A stretch of DNA of 22,160 nt, taken from NCBI GenBank assembly GCA_946410535.1, contig CAMKAR010000006.1, forward strand, positions 1 through 22,160. Reading direction: 5' to 3'. This document shows, one piece after another, positions 5,102 to 14,100 of the stretch (positions are counted from its first letter, which is position 1; every line of letters begins with the position of its first letter). A program made the position numbers and the translations under genes. Source of the stretch: an uncultured Bacteroidales bacterium (GTDB lineage Bacteria > Bacteroidota > Bacteroidia > Bacteroidales > F082). The notes beneath the pieces were generated by a model. The model had not been told where the DNA came from and searched no databases. It saw only the letters and a program-made list of their open reading frames with translations.

Positions 5102-6520
5102 ATGTTAAATACACAGTTCTTCAACAGCGATACCATCTGTGCCATATCCACACCTTATGGCATGGGTGCTATCGCTGTTGTTCGCATCTCCGGGCCTCAG
5201 ACTTTCCCAATCGTCTGTTCCATATTTCAACATAATGGAAAACAGATGGTTACGGATGAAATTACAGCTCGAAAGGCATATTACGGGTGCATTGTCAACA
5301 AGGACGAGATGCTCGATGAGGTGCTGGTGACCTTCTTCAAAGCTCCCCACTCTTTCTCAGGCGAAGATTCGGCAGAAATCAGCGTGCATGGCTCTGTCTA
5401 CATCCAAGAGAAACTGTTGCACATCCTTATTGCTCACGGCTGCCGCATGGCCGAGGCTGGCGAGTTCACGCGCCGTGCATTCGTCAACCGGAAGTTCGAC
5501 CTTGCGCAGGCCGAGGCCATCGCTGACCTCATTAGTTCAGAAAACGAAGCCGCTCACCGTTTGGCCATCAACCAATTAAAAGGTGGATTCTCGAAAGAAC
5601 TTCAAGTGATGCGCTCCAAGTTATTGGAAATGACCGCATTGATAGAACTCGAATTGGATTTCAGCGAGGAAGATGTGGAATTTGCCGACCGAAGCCAACT
5701 TAAAGTATTGCTTCAAGAGACTATTGATAAAGTGAACAGTCTCAAGGATTCATTCCGCTTAGGTAATGCCATTAAGAATGGAGTTCCTGTTGCCATCGTT
5801 GGCCAGACCAATACCGGAAAAAGCACCCTGCTCAACGCGCTTTTGGGCGAAGACCGCGCCATCGTGAGCGACATTGCCGGCACCACGCGCGACACCATCG
5901 AGGAGACCTTAAACATCAACGGGATCCTCTATCGCTTCATCGACACGGCCGGCTTGCGGCAAACCGACGAAACAATCGAACGAATCGGCATTGAACGCTC
6001 CTATCGGAAAATCAAGGAAGCGACTATCGTCATCGGTATGTTGGATGCCACAAATGACTATGAATCAATGCTTTCTTCGGCAAGCGAGATTCTCGATAAG
6101 GTTGACTTGGAACAACAACAAATTGTCCTATGTATTAATAAGGTAGACACGCTCCCTGACCAAGGCGAGGCCGTTTTAGGTCGGTTGCGTCAAGATTTGG
6201 ACAACGGCATGATCATGGTGATTTGTCTGTCAGCCAAGCGTAAGTTTGGCTTGAACGACTTGTATAACGCCTTGAAACACAACCAGCCCCTCACCCATCC
6301 CGACACCACTTTGGTGACCAACGTGCGCCATTACGAAGCCTTGTCGCATGCTTCGGAAAGCCTAAACCAAGTTAAAGCAGGACTTGAAATGAATACTCCT
6401 ACCGAGTTGGTTTCAATGGATTTACGACAAGCATTATATCACCTTGGAAGCATAACGGGCGAGATTACCACAGACGAAATCCTGGGAACGATTTTCAGCC
6501 GTTTCTGCATCGGAAAGTAA
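5102..6520 (+). CDS. mnmE: tRNA uridine-5-carboxymethylaminomethyl modification GTPase MnmE
   Basis: The 472-residue protein is a full-length MnmE (TrmE). With MnmG it modifies the wobble uridine of certain tRNAs, using a methylene-folate donor and GTP hydrolysis. The N-terminal folate-binding domain (about 1-120) starts TICAISTPYGMGAIAVVRISG. A helical domain flanks an inserted G domain with the P-loop G234-QTNTGKS-241, the switch segment GTTRDT, DTAG and NKVD. The C-terminus is the invariant FCIGK, whose Cys is catalytically important. The start at 5102 was preferred because it opens with the family's usual N-terminus; an ATG at 5081 would overlap the upstream gene by 17 nt. It lies inside a probable operon, with the next gene 7 nt downstream. 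Confidence 0.97.
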   Translation: MLNTQFFNSDTICAISTPYGMGAIAVVRISGPQTFPIVCSIFQHNGKQMVTDEITARKAYYGCIVNKDEMLDEVLVTFFKAPHSFSGEDSAEISVHGSVYIQEKLLHILIAHGCRMAEAGEFTRRAFVNRKFDLAQAEAIADLISSENEAAHRLAINQLKGGFSKELQVMRSKLLEMTALIELELDFSEEDVEFADRSQLKVLLQETIDKVNSLKDSFRLGNAIKNGVPVAIVGQTNTGKSTLLNALLGEDRAIVSDIAGTTRDTIEETLNINGILYRFIDTAGLRQTDETIERIGIERSYRKIKEATIVIGMLDATNDYESMLSSASEILDKVDLEQQQIVLCINKVDTLPDQGEAVLGRLRQDLDNGMIMVICLSAKRKFGLNDLYNALKHNQPLTHPDTTLVTNVRHYEALSHASESLNQVKAGLEMNTPTELVSMDLRQALYHLGSITGEITTDEILGTIFSRFCIGK

Positions 6521-6527
6521 TAACATT

Positions 6528-8723
6528 ATGGGCAACTCGCAAAACACATCCAAAAGCATTGGCGCAAAAGCCAGCATCGGCATTCTCATAACGGCTGCGG
6601 CACTCATGTTGTTGATTTCAGGCATCCAACAGTATACTTCACGCATGGAAATCCGATCTGATTTGGAACGAAATGCAGAAATGGAGTTGGTCGTCAAGTC
6701 CATAGGCGTGAAGCATTCGCTTGAAGATGTGGAGCTTGCACTTAGAAACCGCCGCTGGGAATTCGAACAGGTGCTCCCCTACCCTGATTCCTTGTTTGCC
6801 GTCACTCGACGCATCGTGGAAGAAAACCCCAATTTCGACGGTTGCTGCATAGCCATGGTGCCCGACTATTATCCCGAAAAAGGACGTCTTTTTGAGCCAT
6901 ATACGCTGCGGCGTGGCGAGTCGATTAACACCTTTCAACTTGGTTCTGAAGGACATGACTATTCAAAAAACAAGTATTTCATCATGTCGGCTGAAAACGA
7001 CACCTCTTTTTGGAGTGAGCCGTATCCCGATGAGGAAAAACCAAACGTAACCCTTATCACCTACACTTTCCCTGTGTACGACGCGTCAGACCGTGTGGCA
7101 GGCGTCGTTGGTGTTGACTTGGAATCGGGTTGGCTTGGCAAAATGCTGAATTCCAACCTCATGTTTCCATCCTCTTACCATATATTGATTTCCGGTGAGG
7201 GCAAATTGATATGCGGTCCGGAAGAGAAAGGGAATTCGCATCAACTCGCGGAAGAAACCCTTAACATGATAAACGACAGCAGTTTGCATCGTGAACCGAG
7301 TTCTTCAGGATATGCCATGCTCCTTTCTTTTACCGACAATGAAGACAATTCGGAAGGCAACGTTTTTTATAGTTCTCCCGAAAACATAAAACCCTGGAGA
7401 ATTGCAGTTGTCAATTATGACGACGAAGTGTTTGAGCCTTTGATAAGAATGCGATGGCGAAACCTGCTGCTGACTTTGACGGGTCTGCTTATCCTCGCCT
7501 TCATCATCCATCGGTCCGCCAAAAGCATCAGCAACCTCCAACGGGCCAACATGGAAAAGGAACACATTGAAAGCGAGTTGAATATCGCCCGAAAAATCCA
7601 GATGGACATGCTGCCTAAACCCGAATCGGAAACTAAAAGCGATGATGTCGACATTTGTGGATCGCTCGTCCCCGCCAAGATCGTAGGCGGCGACTTGTAC
7701 GACTATTTCATCCGCGACGAGAAACTCTATTTCTGCATCGGCGATGTGAGCGGCAAAGGGGTTCCTGCCGCATTGGTTATGGGGGTGGTCCACACGCTTT
7801 TCCGCTCGGTTTCGGCCCATGAGAGCCGTCCTGACCGTATCATGGGCACGCTGAACGATAATGTTTCTCAGGGCAATGAGTCGAACATGTTCATCACATT
7901 TTTCATCGGTGTGCTCGATTTGCCGACGGGCAAGTTGCGCTACTGCAACGCGGGACATGATCGTCCCTTTGTCATCGGCAAGGAAACCAATTTTTTGCCT
8001 GCCAAGGCCAATTTGCCTTTGGGCGTGGTTGAGAATATGGTTTATGTTGCGCAGGAGACAGACCTTGTTTCTGGCGACATGCTTTTCCTTTTCACCGACG
8101 GGCTTACCGAAGCGAAAAATATCAAGCATCAATTATTTGGCATACAACGACTTACAAACTATCTTCAAGAATGTGACAAGAAAATTGCTCCAAACACCTT
8201 AATAAATAAGGTGACTGAACAAGTCGATCTTTTCGTGAAAGAGGCCGAGCAAAGCGACGACCTAACCTTATTGGCCGTACAATACACGCCTGCAACGAAA
8301 GAACTCGTTTTTGATGAAACGCTGACTATCAGCAACAAAATAAGCGAAATCACCCGACTCAATGCCTTTGTGAAGTCATCTGCCCAAACCATTGGCATCG
8401 AAGCTACACTTGCCAACAAAATCAAATTGGCGGTTGAAGAGGCCGTGACCAACATCATCGACTATGCCTATCCCGATGGAGTGGAAGGGACAGTCACAAT
8501 CGCCATCGAAGCCGATGCCAACGCTGTTCGGTTTGTCATCACTGACACGGGTGCAGAATTCGACCCGACTTCTGTCTCCAATGCCGACACCACGCTCGGC
8601 ATCGACGACAGGCCCATTGGCGGTTTAGGTATTTTCCTTGTCCGCAACCTGATGGACAGCATCAATTACGAACGCATTGACGGGAAAAACGTGCTTCGCT
8701 TGGAAAAAGTATATATTTCCTAA
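6528..8723 (+). CDS. Membrane sensor with SpoIIE/PP2C phosphatase and RsbW-like kinase domains
   Basis: The 731-residue protein begins with a membrane segment (about 12-33). An extracytoplasmic Cache-like sensor follows (about 40-305; it includes a VVGVDLE segment typical of Cache folds), then a second membrane helix (about 312-330). A short coiled region leads to a PP2C phosphatase of the SpoIIE/RsbU class, with LNIARKIQMDMLP, GGD at 387-389, GDVSGKG from 405, TDG at 523-525 and DD at 577-578 as metal-binding positions. The last 130 residues form a GHKL ATPase like the anti-sigma kinases RsbW/SpoIIAB, with the N-box EEAVTN (637-642) and a G-rich GGLGIFL loop. Such proteins control STAS antagonists by removing or adding phosphate. 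A STAS gene lies about 770 nt downstream and is the obvious candidate partner. It follows mnmE by 7 nt. The ligand is unknown. Confidence 0.9.
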   Translation: MGNSQNTSKSIGAKASIGILITAAALMLLISGIQQYTSRMEIRSDLERNAEMELVVKSIGVKHSLEDVELALRNRRWEFEQVLPYPDSLFAVTRRIVEENPNFDGCCIAMVPDYYPEKGRLFEPYTLRRGESINTFQLGSEGHDYSKNKYFIMSAENDTSFWSEPYPDEEKPNVTLITYTFPVYDASDRVAGVVGVDLESGWLGKMLNSNLMFPSSYHILISGEGKLICGPEEKGNSHQLAEETLNMINDSSLHREPSSSGYAMLLSFTDNEDNSEGNVFYSSPENIKPWRIAVVNYDDEVFEPLIRMRWRNLLLTLTGLLILAFIIHRSAKSISNLQRANMEKEHIESELNIARKIQMDMLPKPESETKSDDVDICGSLVPAKIVGGDLYDYFIRDEKLYFCIGDVSGKGVPAALVMGVVHTLFRSVSAHESRPDRIMGTLNDNVSQGNESNMFITFFIGVLDLPTGKLRYCNAGHDRPFVIGKETNFLPAKANLPLGVVENMVYVAQETDLVSGDMLFLFTDGLTEAKNIKHQLFGIQRLTNYLQECDKKIAPNTLINKVTEQVDLFVKEAEQSDDLTLLAVQYTPATKELVFDETLTISNKISEITRLNAFVKSSAQTIGIEATLANKIKLAVEEAVTNIIDYAYPDGVEGTVTIAIEADANAVRFVITDTGAEFDPTSVSNADTTLGIDDRPIGGLGIFLVRNLMDSINYERIDGKNVLRLEKVYIS

Positions 8724-8799
8724 CTCGTTGATAGTTATGTTAGTGTGCGCTCGTATTATGTTTTTTGTTTTTTTTTTAATTAGTTTTCCCGTTTTTTCC

Positions 8800-8807
8800 T
8801 ATTTTTG
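8800..8807 (+). promoter_or_regulatory. -7 box upstream of the lipoprotein gene
   Basis: TATTTTTG matches TAnnTTTG and lies 39 nt before the ATG at 8847. No good -33 TTTG is present at the right distance; a long T-run (8770-8777) lies upstream. The call rests on the -7 box alone. Confidence 0.5.
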
Positions 8808-8846
8808 CATTCTCTTATTCAAACATTAATCATCAAATTTTAGAAA

Positions 8847-9374
8847 ATGAAGAAAGTAACATTTTTGCTCGCCACCCTGATTGTCGGTGGCATGATGCTG
8901 ACAGGTTGCAAAAAAGACGACCAGAACAACAATGGTAACAACGGTAACAATGGTGAAACCCCGGCAACAGAGGTTGTCTATTCAGTGAAGTATGAGCTTC
9001 TGGAAACCGCTCAAGTCCAAACAGGTACATTCAGCGTGTTGCCAGGCTGCACTTTTGATGTCTCATACGTTAATGCAGAAGGTAACACCGTCGAAGTGAA
9101 AAATGTTACCGCCCCTTGGTCGGTGACTGTCGACAACATCAAGAAACCATTCAAGGCGAAATTGGAAGGCACAGTCAGCTATGATGAAGCCCAACTTCCT
9201 GAAACCGACATCAACTTTGTGAAGTTCCCGCAAATCACAATTACCCCGAGTGTTGGCCAACCTGAAGTCTCGAACGATTTCTTCTGCAGCTATTTCCGTA
9301 CAAAGCAAAAATTCCTGGATGCTATTCAACAAAATTCGAGAATTCTCAATTTCTCAACTTCTAAAGAACTGTAA
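8847..9374 (+). CDS. Hypothetical small lipoprotein
   Basis: The 175-residue protein opens with a lipoprotein signal, a basic MKK start, a hydrophobic stretch and the lipobox LTGC with Cys21. An acidic/Asn-Gly linker (KKDDQNNNGNNGNNGE) follows and then a beta-rich domain of about 115 residues. KKDD after the cysteine is typical of Bacteroidetes lipoproteins and fits export to the cell surface or outer membrane. No functional family was recognised. The last 15 or so residues (from about QQNSR) are encoded by a low-complexity TTCTCAA-type stretch and look unlike the rest, so the natural C-terminus may have been altered by a small insertion or frameshift. It lies alone between the phosphatase sensor and the STAS gene, with its own -7 box and a terminator. 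Confidence 0.75.
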   Translation: MKKVTFLLATLIVGGMMLTGCKKDDQNNNGNNGNNGETPATEVVYSVKYELLETAQVQTGTFSVLPGCTFDVSYVNAEGNTVEVKNVTAPWSVTVDNIKKPFKAKLEGTVSYDEAQLPETDINFVKFPQITITPSVGQPEVSNDFFCSYFRTKQKFLDAIQQNSRILNFSTSKEL

Positions 9375-9400
9375 AATAGTGTGTATGTCATAGAAAAGAA

Positions 9401-9432
9401 AAGCCGCTCTACTTTTTTGGGCGGTTTTTTTC
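9401..9432 (+). terminator. Probable intrinsic terminator after the lipoprotein gene
   Basis: GCCGCTC pairs with GGGCGGT (two G-U pairs) around a T-rich loop, followed by a run of T residues. It separates the lipoprotein transcript from the STAS operon promoter just downstream. Confidence 0.65.
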
Positions 9433-9437
9433 TTTTT

Positions 9438-9468
9438 TTTGCAGAGTGTGTAATTATTCTTATTTTTG
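9438..9468 (+). promoter_or_regulatory. Bacteroidetes-type promoter of the STAS-barrel-NRPS operon
   Basis: TTTG (9438-9441), a 19-nt spacer and TATTTTTG (9461-9468) match the consensus exactly. The leader would be roughly 20 nt. No comparably good promoter was seen before the two genes that follow, so it probably drives all three. Confidence 0.85.
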
Positions 9469-9494
9469 CGCTTTATTCAATATTATACTAACAC

Positions 9495-9797
9495 ATGAAC
9501 ACCATCATCACGGAAACAGACGGGAAATACATCGTTTCCCTTGAGGGCGAACTCGACACCGCCCACGCCATCGAAGTCGAAGAAGCCATGAAGCCACTTC
9601 ATGATGTGAACGGCAAAGACATCACCATCGATTGTAGCCAATTGGAATACATCGCTTCCAGCGGTTTGCGCATCCTTTTGGGTTTGCTGAAAAGCGCCAA
9701 AGCCAATGGCAACAAGGTCGTTTTGAAGAGCTTGAACGACGAAATCAAGGATGTCTTCAAGATGACGGGCTTTATCGACCTTTTCAACATAGAATAA
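9495..9797 (+). CDS. STAS-domain anti-sigma-factor antagonist (RsbV/SpoIIAA-like)
   Basis: The 100-residue protein is a single STAS domain. It has the usual LEGELDT strand-turn near residues 16-22, the DCSQLEYIASSGLRIL segment at 46-61 and an alternating beta-alpha plan to the end. Ser56 aligns with the phosphorylated serine of SpoIIAA/RsbV. Such antagonists are inactivated by an RsbW-type kinase and reactivated by a PP2C phosphatase; unphosphorylated, they bind an anti-sigma factor or another target. The sensor at 6528-8723 carries both activities and is the likely partner, though this is inferred from proximity. It is the first gene after a consensus promoter, with the outer-membrane barrel gene 10 nt downstream. 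Confidence 0.92.
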   Translation: MNTIITETDGKYIVSLEGELDTAHAIEVEEAMKPLHDVNGKDITIDCSQLEYIASSGLRILLGLLKSAKANGNKVVLKSLNDEIKDVFKMTGFIDLFNIE

Positions 9798-9807
9798 CCC
9801 CAATCCT

Positions 9808-11136
9808 ATGAAAGTTTCAAACTTCAGATTGCCAAGGCTTTCGTTGCTTTTATTTACACTGGTGGTTTCAGTCGGTGTGTATGGGCAGGAAGCCGACAAC
9901 GAGTTTAGCATCAGTGCCAAATTGAATACCCGTGGCGAGTTGCGTTATGGCGGTTTCAAGGCCGACAGCCTCGATAACGACCGCATCGCCAATTTCATTT
10001 TGGGTTCGTATCAGCTGGATTTCGACTACAAGCGTTCGTGGCTCGAACTGCATCTTTCGCCCAAACAAGCTGGTGTTTGGGGACAAGCCGCAGGTGGAGG
10101 CTTGAGCCTTGCCGAAGCCTGGGCTTTGGTGAAATCGAAAAATGGTTTTTTTGCCAAAATAGGTCGTCAGATCCTGAATTACGACGACGAGCGCATCTTG
10201 GGTTATGACGACTGGACGATGACCGCCCCCACCCACGACGTGCTGAAGTTCGGCTACGAAGGCCACGGACACAAGGTTCACCTTATCCTTGCCTACAACC
10301 AGAATGCCGACAACCCCGACACAGGCAACACTTATTATTCCGACGGCATCCAGCCCCACAAGTCGATGCAAACGCTTTGGTATCATTATGATACGCCCAG
10401 TTCGTTGTTCGGCGGGTCATTGCTCTTCATGAACGTGGGAATGCAAAGCACCGATCCAGAACACCCTAAGACTTATTACCAGCAACTGCTCGGAACCTAC
10501 CTTTCGTTCACGCCAAAGCATTGGGCTGTGACGGGTTCTTTCTATTACCAGATGGGCAGGCAAGAAGACGGCATTCCGATAAGCGCATTCATGGGTAACG
10601 CAAAAGTGCAATTCACGCCCAACGACATTTTCTCCGTTTATGCCGGCTACGACTATTTGAGCGGCGACAAGTATTTCGCATTGCCTCCCCACGGCGCTTT
10701 TGGCATGGTTTTCCACGACACCATCCGAGGCTTCAATTCCATTTATGGCTCGCACCACGACTTTTATGGCGCGATGGACTTTTTCTACCTCGACAGTTTT
10801 GTCGGCAACTTCACGCCTGGCCTTCAAAACCTCTTTGTCGGTGGCACGGTCAACCCCGTCAAGAAACTGAACATCAACCTTTCGTACCATTATTTCGCCA
10901 TTGCAACCAATCTGGATTACGTCCCATCAAAGAGCCTCGGCCACGATTTCGAAATCAAGGCCAGCTATGCCTTTTCCGATTTCGTCAAGCTGTCGGCGGG
11001 CTTCTCTTATCTGATGGGCACGGAGACCATGGCCATCCTTCAGCAACTTGAGGAAACGCGAAGGATGCGCTGGGGATGGCTGATGCTGTCCATAACACCG
11101 AAAATATATACAACCACTTGGCAAGACAAGAAATAA
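9808..11136 (+). CDS. Outer-membrane beta-barrel protein, alginate-export/porin-like
   Basis: The 442-residue protein has a signal peptide (about 1-26, hydrophobic LSLLLFTLVVSVGVYG, then QEADN). The rest is dominated by alternating amphipathic strands rich in Tyr, Phe, Gly and Asp, as in outer-membrane barrels. The pattern GRQILNYDDERILGYDDW near residues 117-134 resembles the alginate-export (AlgE-like) barrel family, in which GRQ strands line the pore. Transport of alginate itself is not implied. There is no TonB box or plug, so it is not a TonB-dependent receptor. It lies 10 nt after the STAS gene and 11 nt before the NRPS, so it may form a pore for the NRPS product or take up a related nutrient; both are inference. 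Confidence 0.75.
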   Translation: MKVSNFRLPRLSLLLFTLVVSVGVYGQEADNEFSISAKLNTRGELRYGGFKADSLDNDRIANFILGSYQLDFDYKRSWLELHLSPKQAGVWGQAAGGGLSLAEAWALVKSKNGFFAKIGRQILNYDDERILGYDDWTMTAPTHDVLKFGYEGHGHKVHLILAYNQNADNPDTGNTYYSDGIQPHKSMQTLWYHYDTPSSLFGGSLLFMNVGMQSTDPEHPKTYYQQLLGTYLSFTPKHWAVTGSFYYQMGRQEDGIPISAFMGNAKVQFTPNDIFSVYAGYDYLSGDKYFALPPHGAFGMVFHDTIRGFNSIYGSHHDFYGAMDFFYLDSFVGNFTPGLQNLFVGGTVNPVKKLNINLSYHYFAIATNLDYVPSKSLGHDFEIKASYAFSDFVKLSAGFSYLMGTETMAILQQLEETRRMRWGWLMLSITPKIYTTTWQDKK

Positions 11137-11147
11137 AAAAATAATAT

Positions 11148-14100
11148 ATGAAAGCCCAAACCGCACCTTTATCACAATCGCAAGTCGGCATTTACGCCGA
11201 ATGCATGCAAAGCACTGAAAACAAAGTATATAACATTCCTTATCTTTTTCATGTAAACAAGGAAATCGACCTTGAACGCCTTCGGAAAGCCATCTTGGAA
11301 ATGCTCGCAGCGCACCCCTACGCCAACTGTCGCGTGAAGGTGAATGAGGAAGGCGTTCCAGAACAATACATTGACAACCAGGCGTTTGAAATTGACATTG
11401 AAGAGATCGACAGCATCGAACAAGAGAAGCCCAAATTGCTGAAACCGATGGGGTTCGAAGGAGAAAAGTTGTTGTATTTCAAATTGTTGAAGGCAAAAGA
11501 GGGCAATTTCATTTATTTCCAGTTCCATCATGTTGTTTTCGACGGGGCATCGTTCACCACAATGCTGCAAGACATCGATAAGGCATATCAAGGCTTTCGC
11601 CTTGATGTTGAGGAGTTTTCATCCATCGAATATGCCATCGAAGAGCACGAGTTGAGGCAAGGCGAGGCTTGGAAAGCCGACCAAAAATGGTATCAGGACC
11701 ATTTCGTTTGCGATGATGTGGACACCTCACTCCTCCCCGACCTCGAAGAAAACGAATTCCGCAGCCACACCATCGAGAGAATCTTGAATGTGGATGCAGC
11801 CGCCATCGACCGTTTTTGCAAGGATAATAGCGTGAAACAGAGCAACTTCTTCAGTTCTGCGTTTGCACTTCTTCTGTCGCGCTACACGGGCGACGAACAA
11901 GTGCTGTTTTCCACCATTTGGCACGGGCGCAACGACCAACGCTTGAATCACATCTTCGGCATGTATGTACGCACTTTGCCAGCTTTGTATCGACTAAATG
12001 GCGAGATGACCGTGGGCGACCTGTTCGAACAGGGCAAACTGACTTCGGAAGGCGCACGACAGCACAACCTTTATTCTTTCGCCGACTTTTGCAGCGAACA
12101 AGGTACGCAGACGCATCAAATGTTTGTGTATCAAGGGAAACTTTACAATGAAGCCAGCATCGGTGGTTACCCGATAAAGATTGAACCGCTATTTGATAAC
12201 TCAACAAACGAGCCTATCGAAATACAGGTCTTCCAACAAGCTGAAGGCTATAGGATTGTGCTTTCCTACCATGCACATCGTTACTCCGAGGCGCTCATCA
12301 ACCAGTTTATTGCAAGCTACGAAACCATCCTGACGCATATGATGGATTTGAACTTGCAACTCAAAGACATACAGAATGTTTCTGATGATCAATTAAAGCT
12401 CCTTGACAAGTTCAATGAAACCGATGTCGACTACGACGAAACGCAAACCATCGTCTCATTGTTCAAGAAGCAAGCCGAGCTTCATCCCGACAAGACGGCG
12501 GTGGTTTACAAGGACAAGACGTATACCTATCGCGAACTTGACGAACTGAGCGACAACATTGCAAAAAGATTGGCGGCAAAAGGTTTGGGCAGCGAAGATG
12601 TGGTTGCCGTCTTGATTCCGCGTTGCGAATGGATGGCCATTGCCTCTCTCGGCGTGCTGAAAGCCGGCTGCGCCTACCAGCCTTTGGATCCCTCCTATCC
12701 CAAAGAGCGTCTGGAGTTTATGGTTCAAGATTCAGGTACAAAAATGCTCATTGCCGATGAAGAACTGCTTCCGCTTGTGGAATTTTACAAAGGTGAAGTA
12801 TTGCTCACCCGAGAGCTTAACCAAAGCGTCGAAGCCGATGTACAAATCGGTCCTCCAACGGCACACAGCCTGATGACGATGATCTACACTTCGGGCACTA
12901 CTGGAGTTCCCAAAGGTTGTCAAATAGAGCATCGTAACGTGGTGGCATTCTGCTTGATGCATCAAGCGTGTCACAACATTACTGAGCAAAGCAAGATTGC
13001 CGCATACGCCAGCTTCGGTTTCGATGCCTCGATTGAGGAATTGTTCGGTAGTCTGACCATTGGCGCCGAGTTGCACATCATTCCCGAGGAAATCCGCCTC
13101 GACTTGATGGCCTTGAACGACTATTTCGTGCAAAACGGCATCACACATTCGTTCATGACAACGCAAGTGGCCTACCAGTTTGCCACCAATTTCGAGTGTA
13201 AGTCGCTGCAACGCCTGCTGACGGGTGGCGAGAAACTACCTTCGATGGTGCCGCCGCAGCATTATGTGATGGCCAATGGCTACGGTCCTTCGGAAGCCAT
13301 CTGCTATGTCACCAACTTCGACGTGACCGAGGAACGCAAGAATATCCCGATTGGCAAGGCGCAACGTAACATCAAGTGTTATATCGTTGATAAACAAGGA
13401 CATCGATTGCCTGTGGGTGCCAATGGCGAGTTGTGGGTGGCTAGTCCACAGGTGACGCGAGGCTACCTCAACCGTCCCGAAAAGACCGCTGAGGTCTACC
13501 TTGAAAACCCGTTCGATAAGGGGGAGAAATACCATCGGGTTTACCGCACGGGCGACATTGTGCGGTATTTGCCTTCGGGCGACATCGAATTTGTTGGGCG
13601 CAAGGACGGCCAGGTGAAAATCCGTGGTTTCCGTGTTGAGTTGAAAGAAGTGGAGGCCGTTATCAGGCAGTTCACGGGCATCAAGGATGTGACCGTGCAG
13701 GCCTTCGACGAAGAAGGTGGCGGCAAGTTCATCGCTGCCTATATTGTTTCCGACGATACCGTTGACATACAGAAACTTAGCACTTTCATCATGGATGAAA
13801 AACCGCCCTATATGGTGCCAGCCGTGACGATGCAAATCGACAAGATACCGCTCAATCCGAACGGCAAAGTCGATAAAAAATCGCTGCCAAAACCCGAGAA
13901 ACAGTTGGGTGTTGAAAGTTTAGAGTTTAGAGAGGTGCCGATGAATGTGTTGGAGCAGGAAATCCATGGCATCATTGCAAAGATTATCAACACCGAGGAC
14001 TTCGGTGTGACGACGGTGCTGGGCTATGTCGGCCTCACCTCCATCATGGCCATCAAGCTGGCGATTCAGATCAACAAGCGATTCGGTGTCACCCTCGAAG

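Noticed and set aside
8724..8846. A terminator after the phosphatase sensor, suggested by long T-runs
   Set aside because: No stable G/C-containing hairpin precedes the T-runs, so it was not listed as a feature.
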